In this document: one piece after another, positions 24,551-39,500 of the stretch
Layout of the letters: each line of letters begins with the position of its first letter
Position numbering within the stretch: position 1 is the first letter of the stretch
Origin: Onchocerca volvulus
Lineage: Eukaryota > Nematoda > Chromadorea > Rhabditida > Onchocercidae
Length of the DNA stretch: 64,000 bases
Direction: 5' to 3'
NCBI GenBank assembly: GCA_000499405.2
Contig: HG738137.1
Span: 24,124,422 to 24,188,421 of the forward strand
Notes under the pieces: generated by a model
The model's database searches: none
Told to the model about the DNA's origin: nothing
Seen by the model: the letters and a program-made list of their open reading frames with translations, nothing else
Made by a program: the position numbers and the translations under genes

Positions 24551-27500
24551 CTGAAATACCAAATATGAGAAATTGAAGACACTTTTTTCTTTTTTTTTTT
24601 GGAAATTTTGGAATTGCGAAATATTTTTTGAGTAGCTGGAATCTTGAAATTGAAAAATACATTGTGATTAACCGGAATTTTAAAGTCAAAATATTTTTTG
24701 CTTAGTTGAACATTTGGAGTTGAAAAATAGTTTTAATTAATTTAAATTCTGAAGTTAAAAAATGCTTGTTCAATTAATTGGAATTCTAAAATTGAAGCAC
24801 ACTTATTGGTTAATTGGAATTCTAAAATTGAAAAATACTTTTTGCTTAATTCGAATTCAAAAGTTAGGAAACATTTTTTTGATTGGTTCGAATTCTAAAA
24901 TTAAAGAATGCTTTTTAATAAATTCGGATTCTAAAGCTGAAAAACATTTTTTTGATTAGTTCCGAAGTTGAGAAATACTTTTTGATTGATTGGAATTCTG
25001 AAGTTGGAAAATATTTTTCGATTAATTGAAATTCTGAAGTTAAAAAGCATTTTTTGATTAATTGAAATTTTGAAGTTGAAAAAGATTGGTTCGCACTCAG
25101 AATGAAAAATATTTTCCAATTAGCTGAAATTCTAGAGTTGAAAAATGTTTTTTGCTTAATTTGAATTCGAAAGTTAAACAATGTTTTCGATTAGTTCGAT
25201 AAATGTAATATAGATTGATTGCTTCTTTTAAGCAAAAAAAAAGAAGTAAAATCGATTCCGATTTCAATAAAAGTAAAATTGAACGTTATATAAATCTTAC
25301 AAAATGTAAACTTATTTAAGCATAATTTATTTCTTTAATAGTAATTAAAGTGAAAATTTAATTTTACAAAATCAATGATAAAAGCTATGGTAGAATGAAC
25401 ATTTCTAATGCTTACAATTAAAAATATCTGTGATTTTAATAATCAAACTTGAAAATTTCCAATTAATATAATTGAAAATGTTATAATTTGATGAGTAACT
25501 TATCAGAATCATAAGCAAAACCTATAATATATCATATCAAAAAAAAAGTCAACGAACCGAAGAATCATCATCCATATCACATACCGAACTTCCTCTTAGC
25601 TGAGTATGCGTCCATTTCTCGGCTTTCTGTAAGACTTTTCGAGAATTAAATACTTAAATGTAAAAATCTTACAAGTACTCTTGAACTTCAGCATTTGTGA
25701 TTTACATGAAAAATTACTTTCGTTTTTTATAGTCAATTATAATCTCTCATTTCAATTTGTAGCTTTTGCAACAAACTTTTCAATATCTACTAAATTTTCA
25801 AAACTTCAAAGACTTTATTTAAATTCAAGGTGAGCTATTAGCTTTTACGTTATACTTTCCAAAATTTATACAAGTTTTCACAGCTAAGGAAATTTACTTT
25901 AAATTAAAGGTAAATAATTAGATTTTGCGAGAAACTTTTCAATGTCCACTAAATTCTCATAAGTAATGAGGCTTAAATCTAATTAAATAATTAGCTTTTA
26001 AGACAGATTTTCCAATGTTTATATAAGCCCTTAATGAAATGTACCTTAAATTGCTAGTAAAACTTACTTTAAATTTAAAATGAATCTTATCTAATGAAAT
26101 TTACCTTAAATTCAAGATAAGTGATTATTTTTTACATAAACTTTTCAATGTCCACTAAATTTTCACAATTAATGAGATTTTTAAAACAAATAATTAGCTT
26201 TTACGATACATTTCGCAATATTCACACACGTTCTCACAACTTACTTTGATTTCGACGTGAGTAATTAGATCCAACGACAAACTTTTCAATGTTCAGGTAA
26301 ATTCTCGAAGTAAAGTTAATGAAGAGTTACCTTAAGTTCAAGATGAGTAATAGCTTGCTTCAAATCAGCGATATGTTGCATTGCTTCGCTATATTTTAAT
26401 CGTTCCATTACTGATCGTTCTTTCAATTCACTTTCTATTTCAACCGCTTTAAGTCGTTCTTCCCTAATTTGATCCGAAAGTTCTTTTTCACGCTGAAAAA
26501 AAATTGTAATTAGATTTAGCCAGATAATAATGGTAGTAGAAATTTTGATGATAACAATAATAATCATGATTACTGATAATAATAGTAATAATTGGAATAA
26601 AAACGAACTTGTAGAATATTTGCTTTTTCTTCTCGCAATCGTTTCATCTCTTCATCTTGTCGTTTAAGTTGATTTGTACAAACATGATTCTGTAAAAAAA
26701 AAAAAAAAAAATTAAAATTTAAACATTATAACTCCATTATAATATTTGAATTGAAACACGTAACATGTGTTTGATATCATATCTTTTTTTTATTTCTTAC
26801 TAAAATCATTTTATTAAAATTATTATTTTTTAATTTTTCTGTAATTTATAATTATAATTTTTGAACATAATTTTATACAAAAAAAAGTTTAATTCCTTAT
26901 GAATCATTGTTAATTTTTCCAAGAAAAACAAATGAAAAATTATTGAAATTGAAGCTAAAAATAATTTAAGAAATTGAATCGTCAAATTGATGTTGAGTAA
27001 ACAATTTAAAAAATTAAAACTTTCTGAGCAATAAGAAATAAGAACATATTCCCCCAAATATTTACATTGCCTATTTGTCTGGATTTTCAACATTTAAAAA
27101 ATCGATTTAAGTGCTTATCAATTTGGTTATGCATAATAACAACGATTAGTAATGAATAAATTAATCGAAATTATAATTGAAAGCAGATGGATATAGTATG
27201 AATCTAATTGCAAGAGACTCATTAATTAATGAACATATCCAACTTAACAATTCTGTTATCATCAAATAAAGTAATAATGATATTAATTTATTCATATTTA
27301 TTTATTTTTTGTTTCACGAATAAAAATAAATTAAATTTTAATTATAAATTGAACTACTGACTTGTGTTTCTAATTCCATTACTTTTTGGCGCATTTCTTT
27401 CAATTCAGCAACAGTATCCGCTTCTCGAATTCTTACACCCATTAATTGATCCTCAAGTTCTTTTATTGTTATACAATCTGCAATAATGAATTTATCGATA

Positions 27501-30500
27501 TTAATATCATAACATATTAAGACACAAGAAAAGTGTTGCAAATAACATGTAATGCTTTAATATAGCAATATTGATTGGTTTTTTTCGTTCTTTTGATAAT
27601 TCTTTTTATTACTAAAAATTTTTGTGCATTTTATTCATTTTTGAGCAAAATATCAATGCAATGCTTCAATATAGCAATATTGATTCGAAAGATTTGAAGC
27701 ATTAGGAAGAATCTGAAGCACCGGAAGAATTTGAAGCACTATTAGCATCTGTGGATTCTGAGTTAATAGTTCCAATTATAGTTGCTGTTAATTTAGCTAA
27801 ACGTTGTCGAGCACTTTGTTGTACACTATTACCAGGTTGTTGTTGTTGCTGTTGTGATACTTTATCATTTGGTATGATAGCTAAATTACAAATAATTAAT
27901 AAATTAATTTTTATTAATTACAAAATATTTAAAAGCACTTGTTCAAGGAAAATTCTGAAAAATATTCAAAAAAAGTAATAATAAGATTATTTAAAGAAAG
28001 AATAATTCTTATTTGAATTGAAAGATAATCAAAATCGATCTTTAAATATTGACTTTTGATCATTTTTCTTCCCTCTTTTATACATAAAATTTAAAAAGAT
28101 TATGGTAACATGTAATTGTATTAATATTCTATTTAAAACAAATCATATTATCGATTATTTTTACGTGAAAATATAGCCACCTGATATGTATTTGAATATA
28201 ATATGTAAAATTATCTGTAAAAGGTAATAGTTTGCGTAACAATATAATCAACTGATAAGCGTCAAATATTACACGTAAAATTATCTTTTCAAAACATGTA
28301 CCTTGTGAATCACCGGCTCCAGTATTATTATTTTGCTGCAGAGTAAAATTCGAAACTGTTGCACGTCGTTCCAAACACGTTTTTGACGTATCATTTTCTA
28401 ATACTCGACTGCTAACATATTTCTGCAATCATTTTTAAACTTAATACCTACATATTTCTAGCATAATAATTAAAAATTTTACCGTCCAATGTTGTTCTAA
28501 TTCGGCAAGTCGTTGTCGCATTTCTTTCAGTGACAACGAAGCTTCAGCTTCACGCATTTTTACGGAAATTAATTCTTCTTGTAAACCGGCAATACCATCA
28601 TCCGGTGGACGTTCACGTAACCTTTTATTCGCTAATTCTAACTCCTAAAAAAATTTTATTACAACAGCAGAGGTGTAAAATTATAATTAATTAAAATATA
28701 TCTTTTTGTTTCAAGAATATTAACGAAAATTTTCTAAAATTAAGAAAATATTCTCAAAAATTTTTTGTGTTATTCAAAAATAACTAGAAAATTATTGGAA
28801 TTTATCTCTAAAGTAATCATACTTTTTCGATAAAAATGCAAGATAATGAAAGATAATAAAATTTCTGATATAAAAAAATTTTTTATTTCCAATTTTTTTA
28901 CTTATAATGTATATATTTTGCTTAAAAAATATCTAAGACAAAATATATTAAAAATAAAGTAGTAAAAATTAATTAATTGAAGAAATAGTACGTATTTTAC
29001 CTGAATTCGAAGTTTCAATTCTTTAATTGCAATTTCATTATCAGCTTCATGAGTACGTGTTTCGATAATTTCTTGTTGTAATGCATGAATATGCTCAATC
29101 ATTGATGTATCATCAACTTGTGTAGCACATTCGGTTAATTCTTCATTTTTCTAGAAAATTTAATATTATCAAGTCGAATATATTATAGAATTAATCTTTT
29201 AGTTTCTTTTTTTTTTTTTTAAATTATCATAAATTTCAGTGATATTTTACAATTTTCATAAATGGTTCAGTGATATATTTCGGAGAAAATAAATTATCGA
29301 TTTCTTTTTTTCTAAATTTATATTTCCAACAAGAAGATAAAAAAATAAGAAATAAAAATTAAAACAAAGCACGGTATGAATAATTGCTCATTAAATCTTA
29401 AGTAAGCCTTCCAAATGAACTTTTAAAAATGCTAGTTAAAATTTCAGAACTTCTTTTTATCATTCTTTAAATCTTATATCTAATAATGTCCTCTAAGACC
29501 TCATGTGACGATGTTCATCACCTAACTTATCTGCTTTCTTAACTTGTCCGAATTATGCTAAATAAACCTTCTAAACGATCTTTCAAACATTCTAGTTAAA
29601 ATTTGAATCGTCTTTTATCATTCTTTAAATCTTAATTTAAAAATATCGACTAAGAGCTCTAAGAGTGTGATAATGTCCATCATTCAACTCACATTCACGC
29701 TTTAACTATCATAATTGGTGCTATTGTCACAACTTTATCATTATCACCTACTAACATTATCATTATCACTTATACAGTATCATTATTTTCAGAATTTTTT
29801 TATCAATTCTTAAATCCGTTTTAACTATCACAGTCACTATTATTGTTACAGCATTATCATTATCACCCAAATAATATACCTCTATTATCTTCACCACCCA
29901 TTTAATATAATATTATCATTATCATAGTAATTACGATATTTACTGAACAATCTTGTGCAATTCTTATAATTTTAAAAATTTAATATCAATGTTTGAAAAA
30001 ATAATATTATTATTAATATTATTCTTAACATTATCTTGTCATTGTTTATTAAATATTATCAATTATCTATCGTATAATACACCAAAAGCAATCTAATTTA
30101 GAAGTTATCAAAATGATTGATTTTGGCGAGAAATATTCTTGAAAAAAGATCATTAACAGAAAGTTTGCATGCAATTAGATTAATTATTTCGAATGTATTC
30201 ATATATATTACATAGAAGAATTAAATTATCCCTTCAAATATTCATCTTAATGCTGTCAAGATCGAATAAATTATTTATTTCATTTCTGATACCGTATTTC
30301 ACATAAAGAATGATAAATGATGAATGCAGCAAATTTGTCATCTTTGTTTTATCTATCCAACTTATCTATCTATGCATATATATATGGAAAGAAAAAAAAA
30401 GAGACGAGCTTATGTCAGGCGTAAAATGAAAAAAGAAAAGCCTATCTCAAGATTAAAATAATCTATTTTAAATGTCATTTATCGCTTGGGAATTTTTGTT

Positions 30501-33500
30501 TGCTTCATCTTTTTTAGACAAAAAAAAAAAAAAAGAGCAAAGAAACTTGTTTATTTCTATTTTTATGAGAAAAAAATTTCAAACTTAAAATCTTATGCGA
30601 CACATTTATGAGAGATTAGAAAAAACCATTCTTTTTTTGTCTTTCTTAAATTTAAAATTGTGAAAATTCCGCAATTTTAATTTTAGTACTATTATTTAAA
30701 ATTTCATAATTATCTGGTACTTAAATAATAAAATTGATAATGTGACATAAATTTTAAATTTAAAAAAAAAAAAAAAAAATGAACAAACTTTGCAACTTAA
30801 ATCTCGAATGGTATCATATGCTTCTTCTAATCGTCGATGAGCAGCTGAATTGATATCACGAAGTTTCACTAATTCATGTGAAATGCACATACAATTTTCT
30901 GCTTCTTGAGCTAAATTCACTTGACCTTTGATCAATCGATCAGCTAATGCTGAACTTTCTTGCTCCAAATAATCAATTCGTTGTCTCAGCAAGCGATTTT
31001 CTGTTCGTAATCTCTGAAAATTTAAATTTTATTTATTCATTCGAAAAAAAAAAAATTTAGCGAAAAAAAAAAGAATGCAAACTTGTTTTAAATGTATAAC
31101 TTTTCTTTTTCCGTTACTTTTTAAAATTTATGCATTTTAACTTATCCATTTTTTCCTTATCTCTTTTGAGGCAATTTTTTTTTTCCAATCATTTAAAATT
31201 CTTTCAAGTTTTAAAAAGAAGAAAGACATTCAGTCATTTTATAATACATTTGGGAGTTGCTGAAATCAGTAGGATTTCAGCAAAAAAAAAAAAATTAAAA
31301 AAAAAAAAAAGAAAATTCATCTTCATTTCATTAAATTTACACTTAACGAAACGATGATGATAAAAAAGGAAAATAAAATGATTTATTGTAAATCTAAAAG
31401 TTAGCTTTTGCTTCATATTTTGCCAAATAAGTTATTAAGTAAATACCGTAATGTAGACGATTAAATAATTAAATAAATAAGTAATTAGGCAAATTAAGTC
31501 TTTAATACTAGTTTGTTCATATCATATTGTATGTTTAACTTTTGCTTAATATTTTGCATTTGATAAGACATAACTGGAAAGAAATCATATTCAGGCAAAT
31601 AAAAACCTTTAGTATTATGGATACAATTATCAAAATAATTCTAAAAACAAAATCCTAAAAAAAAAAACTTATTTACTTAATTACCTCATTATTATTGAAA
31701 ACAGTTGAAATATGTCAAATGTCAAATTGAGAGAAATTTCTTTAAATTTCAAATAAATTGGAAAAGGAAAAAAAAAAAAAAATTGATGCATATTAGAATA
31801 TGCCATCAATCTTTATCAATCATAAAACGGAAATCTTATTCGATATTCAATAATGCAATTTAAATTTATTTCTTGTCAGTATGAATTATCAATTCGCGAT
31901 ATCAGCGAATAATTTTATCAAAATTACAAAAATGTCAAAATACTTTACAAAAATCTTTTTCTTTCTCACTTTTTTTTTTTTTTTTTGCAATCGCTTTAGA
32001 TGCAAAATAATTTTATTGAGCGAAAAAGGACAAATAAATGGTATGTAAGTTAAATTTATTACTTTTATGTCTGCAATTAATTCATCTGAAAATGCCAAAA
32101 AAGAAAAAAAGAAGAGAAGGGAAAAGAAAAATATGTCCGTTTTTGGTTTATGAGAAAATCAAAAACAAATTTTAATTTTAATTTAATAATCAAAATAAGT
32201 ATTACAGTTTTGAAGCAAAATATGGAAAGTAAACGAATGAAAATTTATCGAAAAAATCAATTTTAAAATGGATTAGTTCTATTCGCCCTATTCCATTGTA
32301 AAACTTGATTTTCTGACCTTTCAAATGAAATATCGTCCTAAAAGAATTGATAAATTTATGGAACGAAAATATAAAATCATAAATTAAAGTGTTAGGATAT
32401 TCTTTTTTTTTTTTTTTTTTTTGGACCTCGTTTATAATTTTTCATTTTAATTTTTTGATTTCAGTAGAAAGTTTAAGATTTTTTTTTAATTTACGAAAAT
32501 TTAATTTAATATTTCCTTAAATGTACATAATGTTTCGAGCAAATATATTTTATAAAGACTGAAATCTTGAAGAAGAGATTAATACCTCAAATAAGAAAAT
32601 AATACGGCGGAGCGGAAAAGAAAGTAAAGTTGATAATTTGATTAATCCTTGGATTATTTATTTTTTTAATTTCTCTAATTAAAATTCAAATGTTAAATTT
32701 GACTGTTAAATAATTTCTATATTTATATTCATTCCAAGTAAAAAGAACAGTTATTCAATTTCATTCATTCAGATAAATAAATGGAAAGAAAGAGTACACG
32801 TAATAAATTCCTAAGAAAAAACGGATACGGTACTGAAATCCAGGCAAAATTACATACTGTAACAAAATTTTAACAAAAAATATACTGTGACAAAGTTTGG
32901 TAAAAAAAAAAAGAGGAACGGAAAAAAAGAAAAGTTGTAAAGAAATTTTCTATATAATTATATAAAAAAAAAAATTTCTAGAAAAAAATTAAAAACAAAC
33001 CTTTTTTGTCCATTGAAATTTTTGCCACGTTTTACGTTGTCGATAAACCATTTGATTAGTTACTTTTGATTGATAGTTAATCAGTAAAAAAAGTAAGTCA
33101 CCAAATTATATCAACTTAAAATAATTACAACAATACCTTTTTAAGGCAATAAAAAGCGACAAATAAGTCTATTTGACGATATTCAAATTGAATTCATTGA
33201 AAAATTCGCATATTGAGAAAAGCAAAAAATTTCTCGAAGAAAAAAAAAGATAATTAATTGATTTATATACTTAATTATGGGGTGAAAACTTTTGCGAATA
33301 ATAATTTCACAAAAATGATGAATGTATTTAAAGTGTAAAGGATGATTTGATGAGAAAAATCACCAAGGAATGAAAAAAAAAGTTATTAATTTAAAAATGT
33401 ATGGTATAAAATTTAATGAATTGAATACGTTTTGAAAAATTGACTTCATCAATCAAAATACGATTAATATTTAAAAAAAATTAACGATCCGTTCTTCTTT

Positions 33501-36500
33501 TTTTTTTCTTCATCGCTTGAATATACTAATATGGTATAACTTTAAATTTTTAAAAATTAAATTGCCTGGAAAATATTAACAAAATTTTGATTTTCAATGC
33601 GAATTTTTTTGAAAATCTATTCCAAAATTGATCATTTTCATATTCCTTCAATTTTAGTTCATTTCGAAATAGGAAATAGTTCAACTTTAAATTCAAAAAT
33701 ATTTTTATAAAAAATTTTCAAGGTTGAATTTCATTTCGACTTTAATTTATTTTTCAAAGGTCGCATAAATTAAACAATTGCAAAAATGTAATCATTCTAG
33801 TTCTCAAAGAAATTGAAATGTTCATAAATTTTTTTTGGATGAAACAATAATTGCAAATTATCACTGATTGGAGAAATGATTTGGGAGAATAGGAGAAAAT
33901 AGCATGCAACATGAAGTACGAATAAGTTGTTTGATAAAAAAAAAAAATTTTCTGCTATGACAATTTTATGAATCATTTAGAATGATGATTTCATCGATTT
34001 TTTTTTTCCACATTTGAGTTTTGTGTAACTTTCATTTTTCACTCAATAACTTCCAAAATCTTTGTGTTTTCAATCAATTTTTGTATACTCAGCAATGTTT
34101 TCAAAGACTTCTTGCATTTTCAGGCTTCCTCTCAGTATTGATAATAGAAAACATTAAGAAATTATGCCATAGACTAATATATAAGTGTATATGGTTATGT
34201 ATCGGAACCCTAATTTGGTACCATTCCAGGTTCAACCTGTTAATCTTACTTTTCTGGACCATGTATATTATGCCGTAAGTTTTGTAAATGTTAATTTAAT
34301 CATCTCATAGAATGATAATGATATTATTAACTAATATTTCTATTTTTTGCACCACATAAATGATCAACTAAGTTGCAATCTATTATCAGCGTGATTTATC
34401 AAATTTATCACAAAATACTTGTTTACACTGATTAAATGCAAATAAAAATAAAGAAAATGAATCAGATTGAATTGAACTGAATGTATTCCACATAATACCA
34501 TACAGTAATCATCTCAAATAAATTTCCTTCCTTTCTCATCTGTTATCTTTTTAATTCACAGAATGAAAATCATCGGATTTAAATTAAGATGGGATGAAAT
34601 TTCTACACAAAGATTAAAATTTGCAATAAATTATTTGATAATTAACAAAAAATAGTATGATTCATTAAATACATATGATAATAAATGAAGCATAAAGTTG
34701 AGTAATACTAAAGCACATTAATTCAGAAAAGAATTTTTGAATTGAATTTAAAAACTCAAATTTTAAGTGAAAAATTATATAAAATTAGAGAATAAAAAAA
34801 AAATTTTTGCAAATATTTTGGATGAAGAGATTCAAAAAAAAAAAAAAAAAAGAAATAAATTATAATAATCGAGCAATATGAAAAAAATGGATATAAGTGA
34901 GGAAGTATGGATAAATGGTCAACTGTAAGTGATAACTAATAATGATATTATTATTATTATTATTACTATTAATAATAATGGTAATAATGATGACAACAAC
35001 AATAATTACAAAAGTAATTTTGATGACGATAATAATAATAATGATGATAATGATAGTAAAGGAAAAGAAGAAGACAAAGGGGAAGAACGTCATGGCGAAT
35101 AAATGATAATAAATTGAATTGATAGGAGAAATAAGTGATAATGGGTAAAACCGGCTTGGCTCCACTTATAGCTATACGGTAGAGTGCTATGATTCGGGTG
35201 ACATTTTAAAATTGGCATGCATTAATATATATGTATGTATGCAAATTAATTTTGACATGAAGAAAGTGAACTTTTGGAAGCACTTCATAGGACAGATTTA
35301 TCACTTTTCTATCATTTCAAAGAAAAAAACTTATCACTTCTATCATTTCATACGACAAACTTATCACCTTGTTTATAAGTTTCCAAATTTGTCACCTCAT
35401 CAATCAAACTCATCACCTTATCTATGACTTTCATTTCGTAGAATAAACTTATCGCCTACCTATATGCTTCATTTCACAGGACAAACTTATCACTATGTCA
35501 ATCGAATTTATCACCTTGTCTATTCTTCATTTTGCAGAACAAATTTCTCGCCTTGTTCTATATTTTATTTCATTGAACAAACTTATCATCTTGTCAGTTG
35601 ATCAACCTGTCATTTTTTTTTTTTTTTAAAATTAATATGCCATCAAAACTTTCTTCAATATTCTTATGTTGATTTATTTAACAAAATTTCCACATTGACA
35701 TATTATTTCGGATATTTTAGCAAAAAATATGTGCAATACGAAAACGGAAAATCTATTAATAGTGATTCGAAATTTTCAATAAAATATTGAATGAAATTAA
35801 GCATGAAATGGATGGATGGTTATTTTAACAGAATGAGAGGAAGAAAATTGGTTTGGTAAAATTTATGAAAGTTCATTTTGGCAAGGATTTAAGAAAAAGA
35901 CAAAAAAAAAAAAAAAAAGGGTTTTTAGGATTAAAAAGAAATAAATGCAAAAAAAAAAAAGTTCATTCATTTCCTAATCTCATTTTTTCCCTTTAGAATG
36001 AAAAAAGAAATATAATTAATTAGCTAATTAATAAATGAGAAGCAAAACTATTAGCTGTAATATTGATAACTGTACTTACGAGAAAAATATTTTAATGCTA
36101 TTGATGATTTATTGGATAATTTAACTATCAAAAGAAGATTTCAATGATGTTGAGAACTTCGTCCGGTAAAAATATACTCTTAATATTTTTTTGATATAGG
36201 CATTTTGATGTAGTACGAAAGAAACGTGGTTCTTTATCTTATCAATGTTAAGCTAAATGGGAAATCAAAACAACAAAATAAGAATATTAAAATTACATCC
36301 AGAGAAATATAATAGCTCAGATTTTGATTATAAATAAATAAATAGAAAAACCAATATCAAATTTTGAAAAGTTTTAGTTTCGAAAACAAAAATCATTATT
36401 ATTACTTTTTAAAAAACACATTTTTAATTTTTTTTTTAAAATTAATATGGAATATATGATTGAGTCGATCGTAGAAAAGTATGCAAATCAAATATTTGAC

Positions 36501-39500
36501 TTTCGGTTTGCATACTTTAGACATATATATATATATTAAAAACAAAATAAAATTTTTGTATGCATAATTTCCAGAAATTAAAAACAAATCAGAAAAAAAT
36601 TAAACTATTTTACTACTAAACTATACTATTTTGATTTTTTGAAAGCATGTTTTTCAATTTTAATAAAATAAAATAAAAAAATTCAAGAATGCTTCTGATG
36701 AATAAGAGAGATGTAATTTTCATCCAAAAAGAGGGTAAAAGAAATAGAAGAAATCAAAAGAGAAGGAAAAATAGAAAAAAGAGTGGATGAATTGTCAAAT
36801 GAAAATGGGTGGACCTTTTCCAAATTTTGAAATGGAAAATGAAAATTCACAGAGAGAGAGACAAGTCTATAAAAATATCAAAACAGAAAAACTAAAACCA
36901 ACCAATCAAATAACTTAGAAATTAAACAAAAAATCGTGAATTATGGAAAATTTTGAGTGTTTTTTTCTCAAAAAAAGAAAAAAAAAAATTTGTTTATAAG
37001 AAAAGTTCTTTGCAGAATTTTCGAAATCTTTTCAATTTTAATTTTAAACAAAACAGAAAAAAATTGCTAAAAATATTTTTATCGTTATTAATGATAAATC
37101 AATGAATCCATCAATTTGATTAATTCTTAAATCACTTTGACTGACTATTATTTATGATATTTACTCAAGTTCTAACTCAAGAATGCAGAATTTTTATTAA
37201 TGAGATCACATTAGAATAAAATATATCCGTATTCTTTTGGATGGAATAATTTTTTCTTTTTGGCATAAATTAGTCCTGAATTTCTTTCTATCAAATTTTT
37301 AAAATAATTTTTCGTTTAGCTTCCCGCAAATTATCTGTTCGATTACTTTTACCTGTCACAATTAGGTAAACAAGTTTTTGGTATGACAGGTCAAAAAAAG
37401 AGACAGGAATTTCTATCTATTCAAATGCAATATTGTTTCTAAATTTCAATTCAGTCGGTGAAGAATTTGAAACGTTCTGTTAAAAACTACAACAAACATT
37501 TACATTTTTATTTATATAGATTATTATGATCATAGGTAAGTAATTATATAATTGAATTTAAATTTATAAAATTACGATGAATACAATCATTATAATTTAT
37601 AATGATTTAAAATTAATGTGAATTTTTTCCAGATAAATAAAGTTTCAATTTTATGTATTCATAATAAATAATTTTTAAATGTATAAAAACAATAATAAGA
37701 AGCTTTATTTAATGGAAGTGTTAATTCAACATTGATAAGGAATGGAGATGTAAATAGGAATTGATGAAATGTTCGATAATGAAGTGAATGGGACAACAAG
37801 GAGTGTCAAGGACAATTTTAATTCAATTTCTATCTTAAACATCATTTCATCAATTTTTTTTTCTTTTTTTTTTTTTGGTAATTAAAATGCTTGCAAAATG
37901 AAAATAATGAATTTTAAATATAATACAGTTAAATTATATTTTATAACTTATTTAAAGATAAAACACATTTTCATGAAATCTAATCAATAACGCTATCCTA
38001 AACAATTATACACTTATTAAAGGGTTGTATTAAATGATGAAAATTTTTGCAAAATCCAATCAATAATACCATTTTAAACATTTATATTAAATGATAGGCA
38101 TTTTTATAAAAATCCAAATAGTAATGCTATTGTGAATAATTATGCCTTATTAAAGGATTATATGGGCAAACATTTTGTATAAATTTTCAAAATGTGTCAT
38201 TTCATTGTTATCATTTTGTAACACTGACAAATTAGTGCTTCAGTTTAATCTTTTAATTGATTATTCAAGGTTATTTTAGTATTAAATACTTTTCGAAAGC
38301 TCTAAATAATAGTCAGAAAAGAGAAAAAAAAAAATGAAAAAAAAAAATTGATCAGCCAGTATAATTACATATAAAATGAGATATGAGAGGAAATTTACTT
38401 CCTGAACTTTCACTTCTTGAAATTTTTCGATCAGTCCAAAATTCCTACAAACTTCCTTTTCCTCTTCTTCACTCCACTGAATGTATAAAACGGAAAATAT
38501 TCCGTTCATTATGCCGGAAGCCATTTCCATCCATCAAGTAAATAATTTGTTCGTTCTATTTTATGGCTGACGATAATGATCAGAATATGTGCCACTCAGA
38601 TATTATAAAAATAATTAAAGCAAAATTAACAACAGGAAAAGTACAATATATATATATATTTTTTTTCATATATAATAAACATCAATTTAGAAAATTGACT
38701 AATCCATTTATTCGAACAAGATTTAAATTAAAAAACTAATCAATAGTCGAATTTTATCAAAATATTCTTTCCATGTACAGTAATGAGTATTAAACGAAAT
38801 TATTCCAATTTCTTCCAATAACGCTTGAATTTGATATTTAAAATTTTTTTTTTGAATATTACAATTAATTTTGATAATAATTATTTTAAGATAAAAATTT
38901 TTGATCAATCACTAATAATTCAAAATATTTCATCGTTTAATTTTTCTTGCTATAATAAAGATAACGAAGGAAGAAATTTAGAAAAGAATGAGATATATAT
39001 ATATATATATCGTATATATCATCAATTAACTATGTTTTATCCTATCATTAAAATGAGATCAATCGGAATTGACCTACATTGAACTTTGGTATTCTGCAAT
39101 AAGATGATCATTTGAATATTAAACTTAATGGTTTAATTGCTATTATTTTAATCATTTTCTAAACATTGGCAATAAATTGCCATAAATATGAAATTATAAA
39201 GTTGATTTTTATATTTTTGAAAAATAATAATTTCAGAAGATAAAATTATTTGGAATAAAAGCTATAAATAATTGAACCAGATAAATTTAGCAACAGAAAT
39301 AAGAATTAAATCGGTTAAAAATTAAAAACTAAATATCAAAATTTTATTTTTTCTCGTTACCCTGAATTCATGATATGTAAATTGAATTCTTTTAGATTGA
39401 TAAATTGGATTCTTCAAAATTGCTAAATCAAATGTATGCTTCATAATTTACTTAGAAATGCATTAAAATTCGAAACTGTCCCAAAAAAAGTAACCAGAAT

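Noticed and set aside
24762..25181. Open frames on both strands with repeated RIQK/ISIN-like units
   Set aside because: They result from the degenerate 45-50 bp minisatellite in the last EVI5 intron.
27751..27978. Plus-strand 75-codon frame with a Cys run
   Set aside because: The Cys run is the antisense of the Gln codons of the EVI5 cassette exon.
34860..35165. Minus-strand 101-codon Ile/Val/Asn-rich frame
   Set aside because: It is a translation of ATT/AAT-type simple repeats.
35150..35215. tRNA-like sequence with an A-box-like GGTAGAGTGC and a B-box-like GATTCGGGTG
   Set aside because: The two boxes are too close and no acceptor or anticodon stem can be folded; it is at best a much-decayed tRNA-derived SINE fragment.
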